DNA of 64,000 bases from Pseudolabrys sp. (GTDB lineage Bacteria > Pseudomonadota > Alphaproteobacteria > Rhizobiales > Xanthobacteraceae), in NCBI GenBank assembly GCA_009694265.1, contig SHVM01000002.1:27878-91877 (forward strand), written 5' to 3'. The notes below the pieces were generated by a model. That model was given only the letters and a program-made list of their open reading frames with translations. It made no database searches and had not been told where the DNA came from. Below, in pieces: positions 23,940 to 33,431 of the stretch (its first letter is position 1; each line of letters starts with the position of its first letter). Made by a program: the position numbers and the translations under genes.

Positions 23940-23986
23940 GGCCCTCATCCTGAGGAGGCCGAAGGCCGTCTCGAAGGATGAGGGCC
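23940..23986. repeat. Intergenic palindromic repeat, copy A
   Basis: 12-bp perfect arms GGCCCTCATCCT...AGGATGAGGGCC. Confidence 0.9.
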
Positions 23987-24013
23987 AGCGTGTTTGCGGC
24001 GAGGGAATCGGGG

Positions 24014-24060
24014 CCTCGTCCTTCGAGACGCGATCTTGCAGATCGCTCCTCAGGACGAGG
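24014..24060. repeat. Intergenic palindromic repeat, copy B (opposite orientation to copy A)
   Basis: Arms CCTCGTCCT...AGGACGAGG, inner stem GCGATCT-tgc-AGATCGC; reverse complement resembles copy A. Confidence 0.9.
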
Positions 24061-24069
24061 AAATAGGGC

Positions 24070-25227
24070 ATGTCCAAGCGCGACTACTACGAAGTTCTGG
24101 GCGTTGGCCGCACCGTCACCGACGCCGAGCTCAAGGCCGCATACCGCAAGCTCGCCATGCAGCACCATCCGGATCGCAATCCGGGCGACGCCGACTGCGA
24201 ACACAAATTCAAAGAGCTCAACGAGGCCTATGACGTGCTCAAGGACGGCGACAAGCGCGCCGCCTATGACCGTTTCGGCCATGCCGCCTTCGAGCAAGGC
24301 GGCGGTGGCGCCGGTGCGCACGGTTTCGGCGCCGATTTTGCCCACACTTTTTCCGACATTTTCGAAGATCTGTTCGGCATGGGCGGCGGCAGGCGCTCCG
24401 GCGGGCGTGGCCAAGGCCGCGAGCGTGGCTCGGACCTGCGCTACAACATGGAAATCAGCCTGGAAGAAGCCTTCGCCGGCAAAACCGCGCAGATGCGCAT
24501 TCCGACCTCGGTCACCTGCGAAGTCTGCTCGGGCTCCGGCGCCAAGGCCGGCACCAAGCCGAAGCCCTGCGCGACTTGCGGCGGCGCCGGCAAGATCAGA
24601 CACGCCCAGGGTTTCTTTACCCTCGAGCGGACCTGTCCGGCCTGCAACGGCCGCGGCCAGGTGATCGACGATCCCTGTCCGTCTTGCGCCGGTGCCGGAC
24701 GGGTCACGCATGAGCGCCAACTGTCGGTCAATATCCCGGCCGGCGTCGAGGACGGCACCCGCATCCGGCTTGCCGGCGAAGGCGAGGCCGGCATACGCGG
24801 CGGCCCACCGGGCGATCTTTATATTTTCCTGTCGCTGGCGGCGCACGAGTTATTCCAGCGCGACGGCGCCGACCTGCATTGCCGGGTGCCGATCTCCATG
24901 GCGACCGCGGCGCTGGGCGGCGAATTCGAGGTGCCGGCCATCGATGGCAGCAAGGTGCGGGTCAAGGTTCCCGCCGGGACCCAAACCGGCCGCCGTTTCC
25001 GGCTGTCGGCCAAGGGCATGCCGGTGCTGCGCGCGAAACAAACCGGCGACATGTACGTTCAAGTAGCGGTGGAAACGCCGCAGAAACTGACCAAACGCCA
25101 GCGCGAGCTGCTGGCCGAGTTCGAAAAGCTGTCGTCGGAGGAGACCCAGCCGGAATCGGTCGGATTCTTCAGTCGAGTCAAAGAGTTTATCAACGGCCTG
25201 GGAAATCGCGGCGGTCATTCAGAGTAG
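24070..25227 (+). CDS. dnaJ: Chaperone DnaJ
   Basis: [26 protein letters not shown] region, four CxxCxGxG-type zinc motifs. Confidence 0.99.
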   Translation: MSKRDYYEVLGVGRTVTDAELKAAYRKLAMQHHPDRNPGDADCEHKFKELNEAYDVLKDGDKRAAYDRFGHAAFEQGGGGAGAHGFGADFAHTFSDIFEDLFGMGGGRRSGGRGQGRERGSDLRYNMEISLEEAFAGKTAQMRIPTSVTCEVCSGSGAKAGTKPKPCATCGGAGKIRHAQGFFTLERTCPACNGRGQVIDDPCPSCAGAGRVTHERQLSVNIPAGVEDGTRIRLAGEGEAGIRGGPPGDLYIFLSLAAHELFQRDGADLHCRVPISMATAALGGEFEVPAIDGSKVRVKVPAGTQTGRRFRLSAKGMPVLRAKQTGDMYVQVAVETPQKLTKRQRELLAEFEKLSSEETQPESVGFFSRVKEFINGLGNRGGHSE

Positions 25228-25308
25228 CCATCTTGACCCCCTGTCCGCCGCCCTATACCCGTAAAGGTCGCGGCGAAGCCTGCCGCATGCACGCGTGACC
25301 CAGCATAA

Positions 25309-25911
25309 ATGCCTTCACACACGACTGTCCGCGTTGAAAAGAAGCCTCTGCGTCTCGATGACGAGATGCAGTTCATTCGTTCCTGGTTCGAAAAGCCGCT
25401 ATCCACCGGCGCGGTGATGCCGTCGAGCAAGGCGCTCGCGCGCACCATGGCAAACTACGTCGACCCGCAATCGAGCGGTCCGGTGATCGAACTCGGGCCT
25501 GGTACCGGCCCGGTGACCGAGGCGCTGGTCAAGCGCGGTATCGACCCCAAGCGTTTGGTCCTGGTCGAATTCAATCCTGACTTCTGCCGCCTGCTGCGCA
25601 AACGCTATCCGGCAGCCACGGTGGTGCAAGGCGATGCCTATCGGCTGCGCCGCCTGCTGGCGACATCCGCGCTTGAGCCGGCCGCCGCGGTGGTGTCGGG
25701 TCTGCCGCTGGTCACCAAGCCGCTGCGCACGCGGCTGCGCCTGATCTCCGATGCCATGGGGTTGCTGGCGCCGGGCGCGCCCTTCATCCAGTTCACTTAT
25801 GCGATGGTGCCGCCGATCCCGAAAGTGCTGTCCGGGATCAAGGCCGAAGCCTCCGAGACGATCTGGATGAACCTGCCGCCGGCACGCGTGTGGGTCTATC
25901 GCGGCCGCTGA
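25309..25911 (+). CDS. PmtA-like phospholipid N-methyltransferase / SAM-dependent methyltransferase
   Basis: VIELGPGTGPVTEALVKRGI SAM motif; VSGLPLVTKP; position after dnaJ. Confidence 0.8.
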   Translation: MPSHTTVRVEKKPLRLDDEMQFIRSWFEKPLSTGAVMPSSKALARTMANYVDPQSSGPVIELGPGTGPVTEALVKRGIDPKRLVLVEFNPDFCRLLRKRYPAATVVQGDAYRLRRLLATSALEPAAAVVSGLPLVTKPLRTRLRLISDAMGLLAPGAPFIQFTYAMVPPIPKVLSGIKAEASETIWMNLPPARVWVYRGR

Positions 25912-25956
25912 CCTCCGCTTTGTGATATTGGTGGCCGGCGTTCAACGGAGCCGCCG

Positions 25957-26538
25957 ATGCCCGCGCCCAAGATCCTTGTCCTGCCAGGCTCGACCCGGAC
26001 CGGTTCGCATAACGTCAAGCTGGCGGCGCTGGCGGCGAAAGAGCTGACGCTGATCGACGCCGACGTCACGCGCATTTCGCTCGCCGACTATCCGCTGCCG
26101 CTTTATGAAGGCGATCTGGAATCCAAAGGCGGCCCGCCGGCCAATGCGCTGCGGCTCAAGCAGATGATCATGGCGCATCACGGCATATTCATCGCCAGCC
26201 CCGAATACAACGCCTCGGTCACGCCGCTGCTCAAGAATGCCATCGATTGGGTGTCTCGTGTGCGCGAACGCGGCGATCCGACCTATGCCGCCTTCAAGGG
26301 CCGGGTATTCGCGATTTCATCGGCATCGCCGGAAGCGGCCGGCGGGTTGCGCTCGCTGATGGCGCTGCGCCAGATTCTCGAACTTGGCTGCGGCGCGCTG
26401 GTGATCCCCGAGCAGGTCGCGATCCAGCAGGCCGATCACGCCTTTGACGAGATGGACAATATTGCCGACATCCGCATCGCCAATCTGTTTCGCGCGCAGC
26501 TCGCGCGCCTGGTGGATATGGCGCGGCTGCTAGCTTAA
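25957..26538 (+). CDS. NADPH-dependent FMN reductase family protein
   Basis: [46 protein letters not shown]. Confidence 0.9.
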   Translation: MPAPKILVLPGSTRTGSHNVKLAALAAKELTLIDADVTRISLADYPLPLYEGDLESKGGPPANALRLKQMIMAHHGIFIASPEYNASVTPLLKNAIDWVSRVRERGDPTYAAFKGRVFAISSASPEAAGGLRSLMALRQILELGCGALVIPEQVAIQQADHAFDEMDNIADIRIANLFRAQLARLVDMARLLA

Positions 26539-26549
26539 GGAAAAGGCCG

Positions 26550-27251
26550 ATGTCCCTGGACGCGCGCGAACGCCTGATCGTCGCTCTCGATGTGCCCACG
26601 GTGGGCGCCGCCGAGGCCATGGTGTCGCGGCTGGGCGAAGCGGTTTCGTTCTACAAGATCGGCTATCAGCTTGCCTTCGCCGGCGGCTTGCCGTTCGCCG
26701 CCGGGCTGATCGCGGCCGGCAAGCAAGTGTTCCTCGATCTCAAACTGCACGACATCGGCAATGCGGTGAGCAAGGGCGTCGAAAGCGTGGCGCAGATTGG
26801 CGCGACCTTTCTCACCGTGCATGCTTTTCCGCAGACCATGAAGGCGGCGGTGGAGGGCAAGCGCGGATCGAGGCTACGCATCCTCGCCGTCACCGTGCTT
26901 ACTTCCTATGACGATTCCGATCTCGCCGCCGCCGGTTACGATATGAGTGTTGGCGAACTCGCCGCCGCGCGCGCCGCCCAAGCGCGTGACACCGGCGTCG
27001 ATGGGCTGGTCTGCTCGGCGGAGGAGGCGGCGAATTTACGAAAAATTGTGAGCGCCGGCATGGTGCTGGTGACGCCGGGCATCCGTCCCGCAGGGAGCGC
27101 CACCGGCGACCAGAAGCGCATCATGACGCCGGCCAAGGCGATTGCTGCCGGCGCCAACTACCTGGTGGTCGGACGCCCGATCGTGGAAGCCGACGATCCG
27201 AAGGCCGCCGCCGACGCGATTGTTGCCGAGATTGAAAACGCAAGAATTTAG
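26550..27251 (+). CDS. pyrF: Orotidine 5'-phosphate decarboxylase
   Basis: [40 protein letters not shown]. Confidence 0.97.
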   Translation: MSLDARERLIVALDVPTVGAAEAMVSRLGEAVSFYKIGYQLAFAGGLPFAAGLIAAGKQVFLDLKLHDIGNAVSKGVESVAQIGATFLTVHAFPQTMKAAVEGKRGSRLRILAVTVLTSYDDSDLAAAGYDMSVGELAAARAAQARDTGVDGLVCSAEEAANLRKIVSAGMVLVTPGIRPAGSATGDQKRIMTPAKAIAAGANYLVVGRPIVEADDPKAAADAIVAEIENARI

Positions 27252-27263
27252 TAGGGGGAAGAA

Positions 27264-27566
27264 ATGGCGAAAGGCTACTGGATCGGCCGCGTCGATGTGG
27301 CGAACGAAGAGGGCTACAAGCCCTATGCCGCGGCCAATGGCGCGATCTTCAGGAAATTCGGCGCTCGCTTCGTTATCCGCGCGGGCAGGTTCGAATGCCC
27401 CGAAGGTACCGCGCGTTCGCGCAATGTGGTGATCGAATTTCCGGACTATGCAACCGCGCTCGCCTGCTACCGCTCGGTCGAATATCAGCAGAATTTGAAG
27501 GTGCGGCTGCCGCATTCGACCGCCGATATCCTCATCATCGAGGGCTATGACGGCCCGCAGCCGTAG
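27264..27566 (+). CDS. DUF1330 domain protein
   Basis: [44 protein letters not shown]. Confidence 0.88.
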   Translation: MAKGYWIGRVDVANEEGYKPYAAANGAIFRKFGARFVIRAGRFECPEGTARSRNVVIEFPDYATALACYRSVEYQQNLKVRLPHSTADILIIEGYDGPQP

Positions 27567-27645
27567 AGCCGTTCGGGTTCATGCTCTAGTCGCCTTTTGC
27601 CGGGCGGCGCGCTATACCCTCGCCGTTCGATCCGGGAGAAAGACC

Positions 27646-28461
27646 ATGGCCGAGATGCGGCTCGTGGTCGCCGGTGCCGGCGGGCGGATGGGCCGCACGC
27701 TGGTCAAGGCGATCGCCGACAGCAAGGGATTTGCGCTCGTTGGTGCGCTGGAGGACGCGCGCTCGCCGCTGATCGGCTGGGACGCAGGCGCGCTGGCGGG
27801 CCTGGGTGAGAATGGCATCAAGCTCGTGGGCGACGCCGGCGCTCTCATGGAAAAGGCCGACGGCATCGTGGATTTCACCGCGCCGGCCGCCACGCTGGCC
27901 TTTGCGGCGCTGGCGGCGAAGAGCCACAAGGTCCATATCATCGGCACCACGGGTTTAAGCGCTATCGACGAGGCCAAGATCAAGGACGCGGGCAAGCACG
28001 CGGTGATCGTCAAGTCCGGCAATATGAGCCTTGGCGTCAATCTGCTGGCGGCGCTGGCCAAGCGCGTGGCCAAGACGCTCGACAATTCGTTCGACATTGA
28101 AATCCTGGAAATGCATCACAATCAGAAGGTCGACGCGCCGTCCGGCACCGCGCTGCTGCTCGGCCGCGCGGCGGCGGAAGGCCGCGGCATCGAGCTCGAC
28201 AAGTATTCCGTGAAGAGCCGCGACGGTCATACCGGCGCCCGCAAGCCGGGCGACATCGGCTTTGCGGCCTTGCGTGGCGGCAGCGTGGTCGGCGAGCACA
28301 GCGTGATATTCGCGGGGCCGGCCGAGCGTGTCGAACTCGTGCACAAGGCCGAGGATCGCATGATTTTCGCGCGCGGCGCGCTGCATGCGGCGCTGTGGGC
28401 GCGCAGCCAGAAGCCGGGGCTTTATTCGATGGCCGACGTGCTTGGGCTCGGCAGTATTTAA
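27646..28461 (+). CDS. dapB: 4-hydroxy-tetrahydrodipicolinate reductase
   Basis: [57 protein letters not shown]. Confidence 0.97.
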   Translation: MAEMRLVVAGAGGRMGRTLVKAIADSKGFALVGALEDARSPLIGWDAGALAGLGENGIKLVGDAGALMEKADGIVDFTAPAATLAFAALAAKSHKVHIIGTTGLSAIDEAKIKDAGKHAVIVKSGNMSLGVNLLAALAKRVAKTLDNSFDIEILEMHHNQKVDAPSGTALLLGRAAAEGRGIELDKYSVKSRDGHTGARKPGDIGFAALRGGSVVGEHSVIFAGPAERVELVHKAEDRMIFARGALHAALWARSQKPGLYSMADVLGLGSI

Positions 28462-28473
28462 AGGGGCTGAATC

Positions 28474-28701
28474 ATGCCATCCGGCGCGAAAAGCAAAACC
28501 GCTAGGAGCAGCGTACATCTACTGATCGGCATGGCCGTATTCGCGCTGATCGTCGCCGTTGTCGCGGTGCCGGTGATCGCGGAGGCGACCGGAGTTTCGC
28601 AGAACCATGTCACCTATGTGGTCGCCGCCATCTGCTTTGTCTTCGCGATCGTGGCCTCGCGTTGGGCAAGGTCGCTGAACGAGAAAAAATCTGCGGAGTG
28701 A
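28474..28701 (+). CDS. Small two-TM hypothetical membrane protein
   Basis: Two hydrophobic stretches; tight spacing between dapB and gpmA. Confidence 0.65.
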   Translation: MPSGAKSKTARSSVHLLIGMAVFALIVAVVAVPVIAEATGVSQNHVTYVVAAICFVFAIVASRWARSLNEKKSAE

Positions 28702-28706
28702 ACGGT

Positions 28707-29336
28707 ATGGCGGAGGCGGAACGGCTGCTGGTGCTGGTGCGTCACGGCCAGAGCGACTGGAATCTGAAGAATCTGTTCACCGGCTGGCGCGATGTCGACC
28801 TGACCGACAAGGGCGTGGCGGAGGCGCGCGAGGCCGGCCGCAAGCTCAAGGGCCAAGGCATCAAGTTCGACGTCGCCTTCACATCCGTGCTCAAACGCGC
28901 GACGCGCACGCTCGATTTGATGCTGGAGGAGTTGGGCCAGACAAAAATTCCCGTCATCAAGGATCAGGCGCTCAACGAGCGTCACTACGGCGATCTGGTA
29001 GGCTTGAACAAGGACGACGCGCGCAAGAAATGGGGCGAGCAGCAGGTGCACATCTGGCGCCGCTCTTATGACGTGGCGCCGCCGGGCGGCGAGAGCTTGC
29101 GCGATACAGCCGCGCGCGTGCTACCCTATTACATCCAGGAAATTCTGCCGCGCGTGATGCGCGGTGAGCATGTGCTGGTATCGGCGCATGGCAATTCGCT
29201 GCGCGCACTGCTCATGGTGCTCGACAAGCATTCGACCGAGAGCATCACCAAGTTGAATTTGGATACCGGCGTGCCGATGATCTACCGGCTCAACGCCGAT
29301 TCGACGGTTAAATCGAAACTGGATCTGGCGGCGTAG
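28707..29336 (+). CDS. gpmA: 2,3-bisphosphoglycerate-dependent phosphoglycerate mutase
   Basis: [43 protein letters not shown]. Confidence 0.97.
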   Translation: MAEAERLLVLVRHGQSDWNLKNLFTGWRDVDLTDKGVAEAREAGRKLKGQGIKFDVAFTSVLKRATRTLDLMLEELGQTKIPVIKDQALNERHYGDLVGLNKDDARKKWGEQQVHIWRRSYDVAPPGGESLRDTAARVLPYYIQEILPRVMRGEHVLVSAHGNSLRALLMVLDKHSTESITKLNLDTGVPMIYRLNADSTVKSKLDLAA

Positions 29337-29343
29337 TCCGTTT

Positions 29344-29376
29344 CTGTCATGCCCGGGTCAAGGCCGGGCATGACAG
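29344..29376. terminator. Palindrome between convergent gpmA and ada-like genes
   Basis: 13-bp perfect arms CTGTCATGCCCGG / CCGGGCATGACAG. Confidence 0.6.
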
Positions 29377-29386
29377 CGTTTTACGC

Positions 29387-30289
29387 TTAAGCCGCCGCCA
29401 TTCCCGCTTCCCAACCCAGCATCGCGCGTTTGCGGGTGATGCCCCAGTGATAGCCGGTGATGTCGCCGTTCTTGCCGATAACGCGGTGGCACGGCACCAC
29501 GAAACAGATCGGATTTTTGCCCACGGCAGCGCCGACCGCGCGCGCGGCCTTCGGCGATCCGGCGCGTGCCGCGAGATCGGAATAGGTGGTGAGCCCGCCC
29601 ATCGGAATGGTGAGCAGTTTTTCCCACACGCGCACTTCGAAATCGGTGCCGATGAGCACCACGCGCAGCGGCTGTTCGGGACGCCACATCGCCGTATCGA
29701 AAATGCGCCGCGCGGTGGCGGCGGTGGCGGCGAAGTCTTCCACATAACGCGCCTTCGGCCAGCGCCTGCGCATGTCGTTGAGCGCCGAGCGCTCCTTGCC
29801 GACGTCGGCGAGCGCGAGACCCGCCAAGCCGCGCGGCGTGATCATGACCAGCGCCATGCCGAACGGGCAGGGATGAAATCCATAGGTAATGGTGAGGCCT
29901 TCGCCGCCGGCCTTCCACTCGCCCGGCGACATCGCCTCGTGGGTGACGAACAGATCGTGCAAGCGCCCGGGCCCGGACAGGCCGACTTCGTAGGACGTTT
30001 CCAGCACGCTCGCCGAGGAGCGCAACAATTCGCGCGCGTGGTTGAGCGTGAGCGCTTGCAAGAACGCTTTCGGTGTGAGCCCGCACCAGCGGCGGAACAG
30101 ATGATGCAGATCGGTGGGGGAAACGCCGGCCGCTTCCGCGATGGTGTCGATCTCGGGCTGCGCGCGCCAATGGCCGCGGATATGGGCGATGGCGCGGCGC
30201 ACGATGTCGTAGTCGGCTGCCGCGGTGGCGAGCGGTGCGATGTTGGGAAATCTGTCGGCCAAGGCCGTTTGTTCCTGGGTCATATTCAT
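29387..30289 (-). CDS. Ada-like protein: AraC HTH + O6-methylguanine-DNA methyltransferase, lacking N-terminal Ada zinc domain
   Basis: HTH: IDTIAEAAGVSPTDLHHLFRRWCGLTPKAFLQ; MGMT active site FVVPCHRVIGKNGDITGYHWG. Confidence 0.93.
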   Translation of the reverse strand: MNMTQEQTALADRFPNIAPLATAAADYDIVRRAIAHIRGHWRAQPEIDTIAEAAGVSPTDLHHLFRRWCGLTPKAFLQALTLNHARELLRSSASVLETSYEVGLSGPGRLHDLFVTHEAMSPGEWKAGGEGLTITYGFHPCPFGMALVMITPRGLAGLALADVGKERSALNDMRRRWPKARYVEDFAATAATARRIFDTAMWRPEQPLRVVLIGTDFEVRVWEKLLTIPMGGLTTYSDLAARAGSPKAARAVGAAVGKNPICFVVPCHRVIGKNGDITGYHWGITRKRAMLGWEAGMAAA

Positions 30290-30339
30290 ACCGGCAAACT
30301 AGGGCGGCCAATACCGGCAAGCCACCCGATTCCTGCTTA

Positions 30340-30374
30340 CTTAATCCCTCCCCCTTTCAGGGGGAGGGATTAAG
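30340..30374. repeat. Perfect 16-bp-arm hairpin
   Basis: CTTAATCCCTCCCCCT-ttc-AGGGGGAGGGATTAAG. Confidence 0.9.
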
Positions 30375-30415
30375 AGTCACGCCCCCCGCTTGGCTTCGCC
30401 GAGCGCGCGCCCTAG

Positions 30416-30871
30416 TTACTTGGCGAAATTCGCCTTTTCATCCGGCCCCAAAAAGCTCGCGATGGCCAGTTGCTTGCCGCGCGTCACCAGAAACAGCCGT
30501 TCGATGCCGTATTCCTCGTGGCTTATCTTGTCGAGCTTGACCCAGAGCGGATTGAGCACCCATTCGCGCGCGCGGCCGCGATGGCTGACCTTGCGCACGG
30601 TGAGCGCGGTCGGTGTGACCTTCACCTCTTCGTAGGCGCCGGCGTGGCGATAGTTGAGCCGGAACGCCCAGTACAACAGAACCGCGTCGAGGCCGAAAAA
30701 TCCGAACACCGGCCAGGCGTCGGCGATCAGGAACACCATGCCGGCGATAAAGCTCACCGCCCCAAACGCCGCCATCAGCACCAGAAAACCGGTGCGTTGA
30801 AGCGAACGGTGCGGCGTGATTACCGCGGAAAAGATCGTGGGATCGAGGTTGCTGGCGTTGTCGGCGGTCAT
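30416..30871 (-). CDS. DUF2244 family membrane protein
   Basis: ITPHRSLQRTGFLVLMA; two TMs; FLGPDEKANFAK. Confidence 0.85.
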   Translation of the reverse strand: MTADNASNLDPTIFSAVITPHRSLQRTGFLVLMAAFGAVSFIAGMVFLIADAWPVFGFFGLDAVLLYWAFRLNYRHAGAYEEVKVTPTALTVRKVSHRGRAREWVLNPLWVKLDKISHEEYGIERLFLVTRGKQLAIASFLGPDEKANFAK

Positions 30872-30892
30872 GCCGCTCACTATACCAAATTC

Positions 30893-31588
30893 ATGGCGAA
30901 AACGCGCAGGGGTAAAGCTGCAAAGCTGGCCGCCGGCGCGCTGTGGCAGATGACTCATGCACAGATCGAAGAGGCATTCCGCCGCTTCAAGCAAGCCAAT
31001 GCCGAGCCGAAAGGTGAGCTTCTGCACAGCAATCCGTTCACGCTGCTGGTGGCGGTGGTGCTCTCAGCCCAAGCCACCGATGCCGGCGTCAACAAGGCGA
31101 CGCCCGCGCTGTTCGCGCTGGCCGACACGCCCGCGAAGATGGCCGCGCTTGGCGAGGATCGCGTGCGCGACCTGGTCAAGACCATTGGCCTGTTCCGCAC
31201 CAAGGCGAAGAACGTCGTGGCGCTGTCGCGCAAACTGATCGCCGAACATGGCGGGCAGGTGCCGCGCTCGCGCGAGGCGCTAGTGGAATTACCCGGCGTC
31301 GGCCGCAAGACTGCGAATGTCGTGCTCAACATGGCTTTCGGCGAGCCGACTATCGCGGTCGACACGCACATTTTCCGCGTCGGCAACCGCACCGGCATGG
31401 CGAGCGGAAAAGATCCGTTCGAGGTCGAGCAAAAATTGGAAGACGTGATCCCGGCACATTACAAACACCACGCCCATCATTGGTTGATCCTGCACGGGCG
31501 CTACACGTGCATTGCGCGCAAGCCATTGTGCGAGAAATGCATCATTGCCGATTTGTGCCAATGGCCGGGAAAGACAGTGGCCGCTTAG
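30893..31588 (+). CDS. nth: Endonuclease III
   Basis: HhH LPGVGRKTANVVLNMAFGEPTIAVDTHIFRVGNR; C-terminal Cys cluster CIARKPLCEKCIIADLC. Confidence 0.97.
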   Translation: MAKTRRGKAAKLAAGALWQMTHAQIEEAFRRFKQANAEPKGELLHSNPFTLLVAVVLSAQATDAGVNKATPALFALADTPAKMAALGEDRVRDLVKTIGLFRTKAKNVVALSRKLIAEHGGQVPRSREALVELPGVGRKTANVVLNMAFGEPTIAVDTHIFRVGNRTGMASGKDPFEVEQKLEDVIPAHYKHHAHHWLILHGRYTCIARKPLCEKCIIADLCQWPGKTVAA

Positions 31589-32316
31589 CGCGCCGGCTCG
31601 ATCAGTTCGACGCGCTTGCCCGTCATGCGCTTGTGGATGTGCACCATGAAGGCCATGGCGAAAACCGGCGTTGCCAGATTGAGCACGGGGATCGACACGA
31701 ATACCGCGATCACCATGCCGGCGAGGAAAACGTAAGACGCGCGGTCCTTGCGCATCGACTTGGCCTCGGCGGGCGGGCGGAAGCGCATGGCGGCAAGCTC
31801 GAAATATTCGCGGCCGAGCAGATAGGAATTCGCCAGGAACAAAATGATGACGCCGAGGCCGGCCAGCAGAAGGAACGGCAGCGCGCAGAGATAAACCGCC
31901 AGCGCCAGCAACGCGAATTTCACGCCTTCGATCAGCGCGCGAAACAGCGGCAGCGCGCGGCCGGGCGGCTCGGCCGGATAATGCACCCGCTCCACCACAT
32001 CGGCCACTTCGTCGACGAAAAAGCTGCCGACGAACGCGGTCACCGCCGGCATCAGGAACAAGGCGCCGGTGATGATGCCCAAGCTCGCCATGATCGAGAG
32101 CACCCAGGCCAGCGTCGCCCAGGCCGCATGCGGGGCCATGCCGGAGGACTGCTCCGCCCAGGTGGCGCCGTTTGCCGCCAGCGCCGCCAGCACGCGATGC
32201 AGGCCGATGCCGATAATGACGATCAGCAGCAGCGCCAGGCCGACGGCTTTGAGCAGCACGCGGCGCAGCGGCTGGGTGAACATCTGCGCGAGGGCTTTGA
32301 CGGCCGCATCGATCAT
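31585..32316 (-). CDS. EI24/CysZ-like membrane protein
   Basis: Multiple TMs; NSYLLGREYFELAAMRF motif. Confidence 0.82.
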   Translation of the reverse strand: MIDAAVKALAQMFTQPLRRVLLKAVGLALLLIVIIGIGLHRVLAALAANGATWAEQSSGMAPHAAWATLAWVLSIMASLGIITGALFLMPAVTAFVGSFFVDEVADVVERVHYPAEPPGRALPLFRALIEGVKFALLALAVYLCALPFLLLAGLGVIILFLANSYLLGREYFELAAMRFRPPAEAKSMRKDRASYVFLAGMVIAVFVSIPVLNLATPVFAMAFMVHIHKRMTGKRVELIEPAR

Positions 32317-32364
32317 GCGGTCAGAGGTAATGACCCCAGCTGCAAGGGGCAAGGGTAAGTGCGT

Positions 32365-33189
32365 TTAAATCGCCGGCGACAGCGTCTCGGGCTCGAAAGT
32401 CTCAGCCGGCACCAGCGACACGATTTCGTCGGCGTCGACGGCCGGCACGTCGGCCCAGGCCATCGCCTTGTAGTCGAAGCCTTTTACGAGGGTCGGCTTG
32501 ACCACTTCGAAATAGGGCGAGATGTCGAAATCACGCGGCGCGTAGAGCGAGGAATGGCGAATTTTCAGGATTTCCTGGCGCGCCGCCTCGCAGTCGCTTC
32601 GCGTTACTTTCGGCAGGATCGGATAGCGCACGTTCTCGAAAGCTTGCGCAATCAGCGCCGAGCAGATGATGCGCGTCGGATGCCCGGAACCGAGCGACAT
32701 CATGCGCCTGCGCCAGCGTTGCGGCACCGGCAGCGGGAACAGATAGCGCAGTAGGTCGATGATGTTTTTCAGATCGTAGTCGAAGCCGATGCGCTCGGCC
32801 GCGTAATCGCACACACGCGCGCGGTCGTCGTCGGTCAGTCCGGTCGGCCGGCAGATGCGCGAATGGAAGCGGGCATATTTTGACAGCGGCGCCGCCACTA
32901 CGCCCTGGCCGATATTGGCCTCCACCAGCACCAGCGGTTCGCCGTCGGCGGTCTCGCGGTCGCCGATCGGCCCGACATAGAGGGCGGCATGCGACCAGGT
33001 CGACTGCGTGAGATATTTGATGACGCCGGAAATATGGTTGTTGCCTTCGACCAGCAGCACGTCGCCAGGCCGCAGCGTTGCGCGCAAGGCCTCAGCGTCG
33101 CTCGGCGTGAAAGGCTCGTAGCCCTGCACCGGCCTTTCAAGATAATGGGCAAGAAATCGCCCGACCCCGTCTGCCATCCAACTCATCAC
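32365..33189 (-). CDS. YiiX/YebB-like NlpC/P60-type cysteine hydrolase
   Basis: LRPGDVLLVEGNNHISGVIKYLTQSTWSHAALYVG; FDYDLKNIIDLLRY; ICSALIAQAFE. Confidence 0.85.
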   Translation of the reverse strand: MMSWMADGVGRFLAHYLERPVQGYEPFTPSDAEALRATLRPGDVLLVEGNNHISGVIKYLTQSTWSHAALYVGPIGDRETADGEPLVLVEANIGQGVVAAPLSKYARFHSRICRPTGLTDDDRARVCDYAAERIGFDYDLKNIIDLLRYLFPLPVPQRWRRRMMSLGSGHPTRIICSALIAQAFENVRYPILPKVTRSDCEAARQEILKIRHSSLYAPRDFDISPYFEVVKPTLVKGFDYKAMAWADVPAVDADEIVSLVPAETFEPETLSPAI

Positions 33190-33431
33190 ACGGCCCTTGG
33201 CGTCATTTCTTGACGCTCAAATTGACGCAACGTTCCCCGGGATGCAGTTTTTTTTCCATGTCTTGTTGCCGTGCAATTTAAAGAACACTCATTGCAAATT
33301 TGTTCATTGGCAGCGTATCAAAGTTAAGAACCGTTAGCCATGAAAGTCGCTGCGCCACGTGTATTCGCGCGCTTTGAGCGCATGCAAAGAAAGCATTCGG
33401 ATACCATGTCAAGAAGAGGCCGCGCCCTGCG

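Noticed and set aside
33190-33431. AT-richer gap with a T8 run between pheT and the YiiX-like gene
   Set aside because: No ORF, tRNA or convincing hairpin found; treated as ordinary intergenic sequence.
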